This document shows positions 8,173 through 13,321 of a stretch of DNA of 13,321 nucleotides, in pieces (position 1 is the stretch's first letter; each line of letters opens with the position of its first letter). This stretch comes from Candidatus Zixiibacteriota bacterium. GTDB taxonomy: Bacteria > Zixibacteria > MSB-5A5 > CAIYYT01. A program made the position numbers and the translations under genes. The DNA is taken from contig JAGLUH010000187.1 of the NCBI GenBank assembly GCA_023134875.1, positions 1-13,321 of the forward strand. The letters run 5' to 3'. The notes under the pieces were generated by a model. That model was not told where the DNA came from, made no database searches, and was given only the letters and a program-made list of their open reading frames with translations.

Positions 8173-8176
8173 AACT

Positions 8177-9646
8177 TTAGTATGCGGTAGGAATGAAGAT
8201 CGCCTGCAATCTGCCTTGAGAAAAGTCAACATTGCCGCTGGAGATGGCGGCGGCGCGAACGTTTGCATAAATAGTGACAGGACCTGCTGCCGCGACCGGA
8301 AACACTTCCGAGACTGAGATCGTCATATTCGCGCCTGTGCCTAACGCCGTTGAGAAAATCATAGCTGCACCATAGGAGCCCAGAATCGTCGCACTATTGC
8401 TGATTCCCGCCTGCGCTGTTTCACCTGAACTGATCTGGGCGACACAATTCAAGTAGGCGATAACATAACCTACCGACGGCGCCGCGATAGTCAGGGTCAT
8501 CCAATTGGTGACTGTAGTGTCGACGTTGACCATCCAGCCCGAGGAAACATAATCGAGTCCCGGCTCATTCAACATGTCAGCGCTGGTAAGTGAGTTGTCT
8601 TTGACATCGATTGAACGCACCGCGTTGTCGACAATCTGTGCTGTACCGACTATGCTGTAGCCCAGGTCCGCACTGCCGATTGAACCGTCGATTATCTTGA
8701 TACCGGAGATCGTGGCGGTGGCGATATCGTCGCCGGTGATCGTGCCGTCGGCGATGTTGAAGGAGGTTATGCCGTTGCCGGTGATATCAACACTGCCGAT
8801 GGAGCCATCGGCGATGTCCGCACCGGTCAGCGAACCATCCTGGATGTTATCTCCAGTAAGGCTGCTCGCTGAGAGATGCACCGAACTTATCGTGGCAGGA
8901 GCGATCTTATTTCCGGTAATAGTGGAATCGGCCAGATCGACGGCGGTAAGAGAACCGTCAGTGATATTGTCACCGGTGAATGCCGACACCGAGAGGTGTT
9001 CGCTGGTGATAGCGCCGCTGGCAATCTTGGCGGAGGTGACCGCCGAGTCGGCCAGATCGACGGTAGCTATGCCGCCATCCCTGACGTTCAAGGAATCAAT
9101 GCCGTTCTGTGGGAGTCGATCTGAATGCAGGGTGCCGCTTGTCAATTCAGAGGCATCGGTGGTCTTGGTGTGGTGCGCCGATTCATCAGCAGTGTGAATC
9201 CCAATAGCATTCTGCAACCCGAAACTGTCGACAAAGTGGGAGGCGGGATAACCCTCCAGTTTCTTGCTGTTGGCCGCCAGGAAAGCATAAACTGATGATG
9301 AAAGCAGATGGCGCGGCGTAAATTCAGGCTCATTGCCCGATTTGATTCCCAGGTAGAGGGGATAGGTCTCGAACAAACCCGCTGGGAAGGACTGGACCGA
9401 TCCCAGGTATGCGTGCAATATACCTCGTTTTACTTCCAGGCTCTGTGTTTCGCACCAGAGCGGGATACCGCCCAGGGAGTCCTGATAGATGCCGAAGGTA
9501 ATCTCCAGAACACTGTCGGGAAGAGGAACGCCGGTTGAATCGCTTAGATACCCCTGGTAATTCAGAACCGGATTTATCTCGGCCGTCCAAACTATGGTCG
9601 GACTGACGAATATCATTGCCAGAAATGCGAAGACAACAACCCTCAT
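8177..9646 (-). CDS. Secreted fibre-like protein with decapeptide repeats
   Basis: Annotated from the ATG at 9646 (489 residues), which has GGAG seven bases upstream and a clear signal peptide (residues 1 to about 22); the in-frame ATG at 9682 adds 12 residues before the signal and sits at the promoter's start point. The N-terminal domain (about 24-125) has NYQGYLSDSTGVPLPDSVLEIT, a pattern common in surface proteins of FCB-type bacteria (N/Y-Q-G-x-L-x-D...G.P), with ..LGSV... and YLGIK strands. A short linker contains LEGYPASHF (like LDG..AS.F in that group). Residues 183-362 form 18 contiguous ten-residue repeats. The C-terminal domain (about 363-489) is a beta-rich head-like region ending FSQGRLQAIFIPTAY. 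A stalk plus head organisation, like tail-fibre or adhesin proteins, is inferred. It is followed at 4 bases by the dockerin gene and preceded by a good sigma-70 promoter. Confidence 0.85.
   Translation of the reverse strand: MRVVVFAFLAMIFVSPTIVWTAEINPVLNYQGYLSDSTGVPLPDSVLEITFGIYQDSLGGIPLWCETQSLEVKRGILHAYLGSVQSFPAGLFETYPLYLGIKSGNEPEFTPRHLLSSSVYAFLAANSKKLEGYPASHFVDSFGLQNAIGIHTADESAHHTKTTDASELTSGTLHSDRLPQNGIDSLNVRDGGIATVDLADSAVTSAKIASGAITSEHLSVSAFTGDNITDGSLTAVDLADSTITGNKIAPATISSVHLSASSLTGDNIQDGSLTGADIADGSIGSVDITGNGITSFNIADGTITGDDIATATISGIKIIDGSIGSADLGYSIVGTAQIVDNAVRSIDVKDNSLTSADMLNEPGLDYVSSGWMVNVDTTVTNWMTLTIAAPSVGYVIAYLNCVAQISSGETAQAGISNSATILGSYGAAMIFSTALGTGANMTISVSEVFPVAAAGPVTIYANVRAAAISSGNVDFSQGRLQAIFIPTAY
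8561..9100 (-). repeat. 18 tandem decapeptide repeats in the fibre protein
   Basis: Within the fibre protein, residues 183-362 divide into 18 units of exactly 10 residues with no insertion or deletion. The pattern is [I/L/V]-[T/G]-[S/G]-x-x-[I/L/V]-x-[D/x]-x-x, for example LTGADIADGS, ITGDDIATAT and IGSADLGYSI. A hydrophobic residue recurs at every fifth position, like a degenerate pentapeptide-repeat or beta-helix stalk. At the DNA level units are about 30 bases and partly conserved; TCGGCCAGATCGACGG occurs near 8930 and again near 9050. Confidence 0.85.
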
Positions 9647-9685
9647 GGTGCCACTCCAGGTGGGAATTCTGCAATTAACCATTCC

Positions 9686-9713
9686 AATATAGTCGATTCT
9701 GTCTAATACTCAA
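9686..9713 (-). promoter_or_regulatory. Sigma-70 promoter for the fibre-dockerin operon
   Basis: On the minus strand the -35 box is TTGAGT (9708-9713) and the -10 box is TATATT (9686-9691), with a 16-base spacer. Transcription would start near 9679, about 33 bases before the chosen ATG at 9646, just as in the ssb promoter. This placement excludes the longer start at 9682. Confidence 0.6.
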
Positions 9714-9719
9714 GCACTT

Positions 9720-9747
9720 TGTGACCTTCTCGACACGTCAGGTCACA
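9720..9747. promoter_or_regulatory. Inverted repeat TGTGACC-N14-GGTCACA, candidate operator
   Basis: A perfect 7-bp inverted repeat, TGTGACC at 9720-9726 and GGTCACA at 9741-9747, lies between the divergent fibre and propeller genes, just upstream of the fibre -35 box. The half sites look like CRP/FNR-type TGTGA, but the 14-base spacing is too long for a normal CRP site. It could be an operator or an activator (enhancer) site; the binding protein is unknown. Confidence 0.4.
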
Positions 9748-9799
9748 CTCTTATCATATCGGCAGAGTCTTATTCTATTACAGCGCAACGGGATACAAT

Positions 9800-9816
9800 T
9801 TGGCCTGATTTTTGAA
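9800..9816 (+). promoter_or_regulatory. Candidate sigma-54 promoter for the propeller gene
   Basis: TTGGCCTGATTTTTGAA matches the sigma-54 pattern YTGGCACGRNNNTTGCW at most positions: TTGGC, the GA pair after it, correct spacing and TTG. However, the -12 cytosine is A. Transcription would start near 9827, so the leader would carry the ribosome-binding site at 9858-9862 before the ATG at 9868. The missing -12 C makes this only a candidate. Confidence 0.35.
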
Positions 9817-9867
9817 TAACCCCTAGTGAAACAGAAACCAAGAACCCTTAAAGGATTGGAGGAAATG

Positions 9868-11019
9868 ATGTCAGCAAGAGTGAAATTCGCGGTGGGGGCT
9901 GCTGCCGGACTGTTGGCGCTGGCGGCGATGTTCGGCTTCAGTATCAGAAGCTACCAGGTTGACCGGGAGATGGCGGCACAGGCCAATGCCGAATTGGAGC
10001 CTGATACAGCCGTCACGATGATTAACCAGCCTCTTGATCCTCTATCTCTGCCGTTGGTATCTGAACCATTCCAGGTCGGAATCGGCGATCAGGGCGATCA
10101 ATTACAGATTATCAATGCCGCTTACTCCGAGCCGATCAATCCGCTTGAGATTGACACTCTCGATTTCAATGATGTTCGCGATGTCCAAATCGACGGCAAT
10201 GAGATACTACTGGCGACCGCCGGTGGGATAGTGAAATTCTTCCCGGCTGATTCCAGTTACGTCCTCTACTCTTTTCCGCAAGGTCTGGAGAACTACGATT
10301 GCTACGCTGTGCTTCAGATTGATGAGTTGATCTATGTCGGTACCGGTGGTGGTGTCTACTGTATCGATGAAATCGGACAGCCGGCGCGAATCTGGGAGGA
10401 AATCGACGACCTGGTCACCACACTCGACAACTACGGCGAGCAGTTTCTGGTCGGCTCGAAAAAGCGCGGGCTCTTCAGCGTTGAAGATGATATCGTGGAG
10501 AACATTCTGCCCGACAAATCGATTGTTGCCGTGACCAGGAATCCATTCGGCCTCTGGGTGGCGACCAGAGACAGCGGGCTTTTCTGTCACGATGGCGAGA
10601 GATGGCGGCGACGTTATCTGCGCGCCGATACCGCCAGCTTTACGGAGGTCAATTGCCTTGAGTCGGCCTTCCAAAGAGTCTGGCTGGGTACACCAAAGGG
10701 GGTTTACGTTTATGATGGCGGTCGCTGGGAGTTGGTGAATGCTGAAGACAACCTGTATGATGAAAACGTCACCAGCATCGCCCGCGGCAGGAACTTCATC
10801 TACTTCGGTACCGCGGCGTCGGGTCTGTTTTCCTACTTCAATGGTACCCTTTGTCCGCTCGACTGGAGCGAGGGATTAGCAGTCACCACCCTGGCAGTCA
10901 GTACCGGCAGGTATCTGGTCGGCACGCAAAAGGAGGGCGCAACATTCAAAACGCCGCGTCGCCGACTGCATATCCAGAGCCTGTTTGACCAGGTTGGCGA
11001 ACTGGCTGTATCCTTCTGA
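9868..11019 (+). CDS. Membrane-anchored seven-bladed beta-propeller protein
   Basis: I chose the ATG at 9868 (383 residues) because GGAGG at 9858-9862 lies five bases before it; an ATG at 9865 and a GTG at 9826 are also in frame. A hydrophobic helix at about 7-25 with basic N-terminal residues makes it a signal-anchored or exported protein. Seven recurring blade motifs of the two-component-regulator-propeller style follow: LLATAGGIVKF (114), IYVGTGGGVYCID (155), FLVGSKKRGLFSV (193), LWVATRDSGLFCHDG (229), VWLGTPKGVYVYDG (271), IYFGTAASGLFSYFNG (311) and YLVGTQKEGATF (349). They are spaced 36-42 residues apart, as expected for a complete seven-bladed propeller. No kinase domain follows, so it is not a hybrid sensor. 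Its role (binding, scaffolding or sensing) is unknown. It is divergent from the fibre operon and ends at a strong hairpin. Confidence 0.85.
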   Translation: MSARVKFAVGAAAGLLALAAMFGFSIRSYQVDREMAAQANAELEPDTAVTMINQPLDPLSLPLVSEPFQVGIGDQGDQLQIINAAYSEPINPLEIDTLDFNDVRDVQIDGNEILLATAGGIVKFFPADSSYVLYSFPQGLENYDCYAVLQIDELIYVGTGGGVYCIDEIGQPARIWEEIDDLVTTLDNYGEQFLVGSKKRGLFSVEDDIVENILPDKSIVAVTRNPFGLWVATRDSGLFCHDGERWRRRYLRADTASFTEVNCLESAFQRVWLGTPKGVYVYDGGRWELVNAEDNLYDENVTSIARGRNFIYFGTAASGLFSYFNGTLCPLDWSEGLAVTTLAVSTGRYLVGTQKEGATFKTPRRRLHIQSLFDQVGELAVSF

Positions 11020-11046
11020 GCTTACCCTAAGCGTCCGCCGTTAGCA

Positions 11047-11074
11047 GCAGAACCTGGGACTTACCAGGTTCTGC
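11047..11074 (+). terminator. Perfect 11-bp hairpin after the propeller gene
   Basis: GCAGAACCTGG (11047-11057) pairs perfectly with CCAGGTTCTGC (11064-11074) around the six-base loop GACTTA, 28 bases after the stop codon. The following run ACTCTTTATAAAA is only weakly T-rich, so termination may be partial. It marks the end of the chromosomal-type block. Confidence 0.65.
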
Positions 11075-11182
11075 ACTCTTTATAAAATGGACTTGGCGAA
11101 AATGTGTATCTCGATTCTTGTGAGCATCAGGACTGTGTCGAGCTTCGCGGTCGTCCGGCCAGTCAAAGGCCTGACAGGTGGC

Positions 11183-11198
11183 CCACCATTTATGGTGG
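11183..11198. repeat. Palindrome CCACCATTTATGGTGG
   Basis: A 7-bp perfect inverted repeat with a two-base centre, in non-coding DNA about 110 bases after the propeller terminator. It could be a protein-binding site or a small hairpin; nothing else supports a role. Confidence 0.4.
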
Positions 11199-11464
11199 AA
11201 TATTCTGAGCTAAGGCCACAGCTGGCCTGGCATTTCAGGTGTTTCGGGTTACCACATGTTCCCAATTGCATCGTTTGTCACTGGTGGGGCAGCGGTCTTA
11301 ATATTCTTCGGGCTCTGAACCGGGAAAGGAATGCTGCAAGGCTTGAACCTGTGCCGGTATCGTGTCTTAGGTTTAGGAGGAGGCCGGTTAAGGTGTTTGA
11401 GGAGCGAGAAATCTATTGCTGAAACATCTCGAATTTACACAAAAAAAGTGATTGCAATCTTTGA

Positions 11465-11481
11465 TAAGGTTGATAGCCTTA
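11465..11481. promoter_or_regulatory. Palindrome TAAGGTTGATAGCCTTA, possible operator
   Basis: TAAGG and CCTTA face each other around a seven-base spacer, eight bases upstream of the probable GTG start of the HTH gene; TTGATA also occurs twice as a direct repeat (11461-11466 and 11470-11475). MerR-type proteins bind such dyads near their own promoters, so autoregulation is possible. This is inference. Confidence 0.3.
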
Positions 11482-11489
11482 GTGGTAAC

Positions 11490-11673
11490 GTGAGAACTAA
11501 GGCGAGTTTCAGAGAGTTCCTGAAAGTCGGAGGCAGCGGCTTATCTGGGTGTGTCTTCTTCGACGCTCAGGAACTGGGACAGGAGCGGGAAAGTACGTGC
11601 GGTGCGACATCCAGTCAATGGGTATCGACTATATAAAATCGCTGAGTTGGAGAGACTTCTGACGAAGATATAG
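11490..11673 (+). pseudogene. MerR/excisionase-type HTH regulator gene, frameshifted
   Basis: The open frame from 11524 to the TAG at 11671-11673 encodes a textbook MerR-superfamily (HTH_17-like) helix-turn-helix plus wing: KSEAAAYLGVSSSTLRNWDR followed by SGKVRAVRHPVNGYRLYKIA and ELERLLTKI. This frame has no start: a TGA stands at 11521-11523 and no ATG, GTG or TTG precedes the HTH. The frame one base over, starting at GTG 11490, reads VRTKASFREFLKVG, the expected beginning of such a protein (..FLKVGEAA..). The two halves join if two bases were lost, or one extra base is skipped, near 11524-11532. Without a shift the first frame runs on to a stop at 11634-11636 with no HTH. The TAG lies 16 bases before the methyltransferase ATG, so this looks like the controller gene of the R-M system. 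It may be a real lesion, a sequencing error or a programmed shift. Confidence 0.7.
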
Positions 11674-11689
11674 GAAACCATATTTATCG

Positions 11690-12664
11690 ATGCCGGGCAC
11701 AAAGATCAAAACAGTACCTAGAGAGATAGCGTCAGGGTTCAAATCTTGCCAAGTGGGTGTTACGCGTGTGGTTTTGGCGGATTGTTTCAGGTGGTTGGAT
11801 AAGGCTGGAGAGAATTCGATTCACGGGGTGGTGACAGATCCGCCGTATGGTGTGAAGGAATATGATATAGATCAGTTGGAGAAACGGTCTAATGGGAATG
11901 GAGGTATTTGGAGGATTCCGCCATCATTTGATGGCCACACCCGTTCGCCGTTGCCCCGCTTCACTGCGCTTAATGGGCAAGAGCGAAGTCGTTTGTGCGA
12001 GTTTTTCGTCCAATGGTCGAAATCGGTAGTTAAGGTTCTCCGTCCCGGTGGACACGTGTTCATCGCTACAAATTCATTCCTAGCACAGTTGCTTTATTCG
12101 TCTCTCACGGAGGGTGGATTAGAATTTCGGGGTCAGACGATTCGCCTAGTACGAACGCTGAGAGGCGGAGATAGGCCGAAGAATGCGGAGCGCGAGTTTC
12201 CCGATGTGTCATCCATGGCCCGTGGGTGCTTTGAACCCTGGGGGATATTTCGAAAGCCCATGTTTCCCGGAATGAAAGTGAGTGATTGTCTCCGTGAGTT
12301 CGGCACCGGAGGCCTACGGCGATATGCGAACGACAAACCATTCTCTGATGTAGTTGCGAGCGAGCGTACACCTCGCCGGGAAAGGGAGATTGCAAACCAT
12401 CCGAGTCTGAAGCCCCAGTCTTTACTCCGGCGCCTTGTGTACGTTTCCCTACCTTTGGGTGAAGGAATCGTGCTAGATCCGTTTATGGGGTCCGGTTCGA
12501 CGTTGGCAGCTGCTGAAGCTGTGGGTGTGAACGCTGTTGGAGTGGAGCGCCATGCTGAATATTATGAAATGAGCCTCGAAGCAATACCAAAACTAGCTTC
12601 GCTCAAGCTTCCTGAAATTGACAGTCTTGTGGGGGTACAGTCAGAACAAGTTCAGCTCTTCTAG
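11690..12664 (+). CDS. Beta-class DNA methyltransferase (DPPY, probably N6-adenine)
   Basis: A 324-residue S-adenosylmethionine-dependent DNA methyltransferase. The catalytic motif IV is DPPYGV (50-55), near the N-terminus; motif X-like HPSLKPQSLL (237-246) is followed by the SAM-binding motif I, DPFMGSGSTLAAAEAVG (263-279), and NAVGVERHAEYYE (281-293). Motif IV before motif I defines the beta class. DPPY rather than SPPY favours adenine-N6, but cytosine-N4 cannot be excluded. The segment between (about 56-236) should contain the target-recognition region. The ATG at 11690 has AGGAAA 12 bases upstream, a weak site; TTGGAG (11647) and TATAGG (11669) could form a promoter inside the HTH gene. 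Codon use (more T- and A-ending codons) differs from the genes to the left, suggesting transfer. It appears intact and is convergent with the nuclease gene, 14 bases apart. Confidence 0.93.
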   Translation: MPGTKIKTVPREIASGFKSCQVGVTRVVLADCFRWLDKAGENSIHGVVTDPPYGVKEYDIDQLEKRSNGNGGIWRIPPSFDGHTRSPLPRFTALNGQERSRLCEFFVQWSKSVVKVLRPGGHVFIATNSFLAQLLYSSLTEGGLEFRGQTIRLVRTLRGGDRPKNAEREFPDVSSMARGCFEPWGIFRKPMFPGMKVSDCLREFGTGGLRRYANDKPFSDVVASERTPRREREIANHPSLKPQSLLRRLVYVSLPLGEGIVLDPFMGSGSTLAAAEAVGVNAVGVERHAEYYEMSLEAIPKLASLKLPEIDSLVGVQSEQVQLF

Positions 12665-12680
12665 AGAAATCATGCTTCTC
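12664..12680. repeat. Short inverted repeat between the convergent R and M genes
   Basis: GAGAA (12664-12668) and TTCTC (12676-12680) flank a seven-base loop and span the stop codons of both genes. With a 5-bp stem and no strong T-run it is a weak candidate for a shared bidirectional terminator. Confidence 0.3.
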
Positions 12681-13200
12681 AATTGGCCCGATAAATCCAG
12701 TTGCTCTCCATTTTATCGTAGCCTGATCTCTTAACACTGGCCGTTATGGTGCGTCTACTTGTACCGGAACGACCTGAGAAGGACCAATCATCTTTGGAGA
12801 GCTTTGCCCCGACCACTTTTAAAAATCTAAAAGGTTTGGGTGATTTACCTAGATGTTCATCGCGCGACGTATTGCTGTCAAACACAAACACCATGAGCCA
12901 GACATTTTCAGGATTATGCCCCTGCCAGCCACTCTTGTGCCGAGAGGCCTTAATCTCGACTCCTTCTTCGGCGTGAAGAACTGCATCATCCGGAAAAGTC
13001 TGTTTAGGTACGAGGTCTGGGTGTCCGTTGTGGTATTGATTTCTGGCGATGGTAGGGCAGTACTTCGGAATAGCAGCGCCCATGAACTCACCCACCATGC
13101 TACTGAAATTGGCTGGCATAAGGAAGGCCTCTAAACGCTTTATCTTCCTGGTAGCGAGCTGCGTGTTAATGAAACCGAGAAAATCGAGAAACTCCTCCAT
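12679..13200 (-). CDS. PD-(D/E)XK restriction-endonuclease-like protein
   Basis: From the only canonical start, ATG 13200, the product is 173 residues. It shows a PD-(D/E)XK nuclease core: GHPDLVP with P61-D62, then EGVEIKASR with E82-I83-K84, 19 residues later, and E38 on a preceding helix (VGEFMG). A hydrophobic strand NVWLMVFVFD (99-108) follows the core, and the C-terminus is rich in basic and aromatic residues (FSGRS.TSRRTITASV). With the adjacent methyltransferase this is very probably the restriction partner of a type II-like system (inference from context and fold). The same frame stays open to a TAA at 13315-13317, and the extra residues (SRAQTPIQLARGIFNEECDL, then PYGLSTEHIASA) look like a genuine domain start. 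The true N-terminus may therefore lie near 13308, at a non-standard ATT, or the start may be lost. No ribosome-binding site precedes the ATG at 13200. Confidence 0.75.
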   Translation of the reverse strand: MEEFLDFLGFINTQLATRKIKRLEAFLMPANFSSMVGEFMGAAIPKYCPTIARNQYHNGHPDLVPKQTFPDDAVLHAEEGVEIKASRHKSGWQGHNPENVWLMVFVFDSNTSRDEHLGKSPKPFRFLKVVGAKLSKDDWSFSGRSGTSRRTITASVKRSGYDKMESNWIYRAN

Positions 13201-13321
13201 CGCACTCGCAATGTGTTCTGTGGACAGACCGTAAGGCAGGTCACATTCCTCGTTGAATATACCGCGCGCGAGTTGTATAGGTGTTTGCGCTCTTGACTCT
13301 AGTGCAATGATTGCTTAATAC

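Larger units (their letters stand above)
11075..11489. other. Gene-poor stretch with small palindromes, left edge of the R-M island
   Basis: No convincing gene is seen in these roughly 415 bases. The frames open here (for example 11087-11422) give Cys- and Arg-rich peptides with no recognisable motif and no ribosome-binding site. The stretch holds short palindromes, CCACCAT-TT-ATGGTGG at 11183-11198 and GGCCA-CAGC-TGGCC at 11214-11227. It begins right after the terminator, where base usage changes. No tRNA, integrase or clear att repeat is visible. Confidence 0.5.

Noticed and set aside
8561..9100. Possible CRISPR array because of about 30-base repeating units
   Set aside because: The units are degenerate, abut without spacers and encode a continuous in-frame decapeptide pattern.
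8697..9197. 166-codon open frame on the plus strand opposite the fibre gene
   Set aside because: It is repetitive only because it mirrors the decapeptide repeats; the minus-strand protein has a signal peptide, promoter and ribosome-binding site.
11087..11422. 111-codon open frame just after the propeller terminator
   Set aside because: No ribosome-binding site, an Arg- and Cys-rich low-information product and no known motif; not supported as a gene.
11331..11636. 101-codon open frame as an intact gene before the methyltransferase
   Set aside because: Only its stretch up to about codon 67 fits; beyond it the conserved HTH lies in the other frame, so it is treated as the front half of a frameshifted gene.

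Overview
The window is about 13.3 kb of bacterial DNA with moderately high GC. The secreted or surface proteins suggest an uncultured FCB-type bacterium: a dockerin pair ending in a Gly-Gly-Pro-Ala-Pro-like tail, a fibre protein that opens with an Asn-Tyr-Gln-Gly-Tyr-Leu module, and a YVTN-like seven-bladed propeller. This style is familiar from candidate phyla such as Zixibacteria. That placement is an inference from protein style; no rRNA or marker tree is available here.

Left part (1-3363), mostly housekeeping. The 5' end of ssb runs off the left edge on the minus strand with a strong sigma-70 promoter. It is followed on the plus strand by rsmI (16S rRNA 2'-O-methylation) and lgt (lipoprotein diacylglyceryl transfer). 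A small lipoprotein with a DUF4430-like domain is convergent with lgt and overlaps its last 12 bases. rtcA (RNA 3'-phosphate cyclase) then follows alone, without rtcB or rtcR.

Middle part (3438-7746), a tight three-gene signalling operon whose stops and starts overlap by 4 bases: an exported protein with weak resemblance to peptide-binding SBPs, an NtrY-like membrane histidine kinase, and an NtrC-type sigma-54 response regulator.

Cell-surface part (7759-11074). A minus-strand pair encodes a fibre-like protein with 18 in-phase decapeptide repeats and a small dockerin protein. Divergent from it is a membrane-anchored beta-propeller gene. The 220-base divergent interval between the two start codons holds a good sigma-70 promoter for the fibre gene, a 7-bp inverted repeat, and an imperfect sigma-54 promoter ahead of the propeller gene. 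The regulator encoded about 2 kb away might therefore act here (inference). A perfect 11-bp hairpin ends this block.

Right part (11075-13321), a foreign-looking restriction-modification island with different base usage. After about 400 bases without a convincing gene comes a MerR/excisionase-type HTH gene whose conserved HTH lies in a different frame from its probable start (frameshift). Then come an apparently intact beta-class DPPY DNA methyltransferase and, convergent to it, a PD-(D/E)XK nuclease. The nuclease's conserved-looking N-terminus extends upstream of its only canonical start codon. The island is either a decaying R-M system that has kept its methylase, or one that uses unusual initiation or frameshifting. 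It is the most unusual part of the window.
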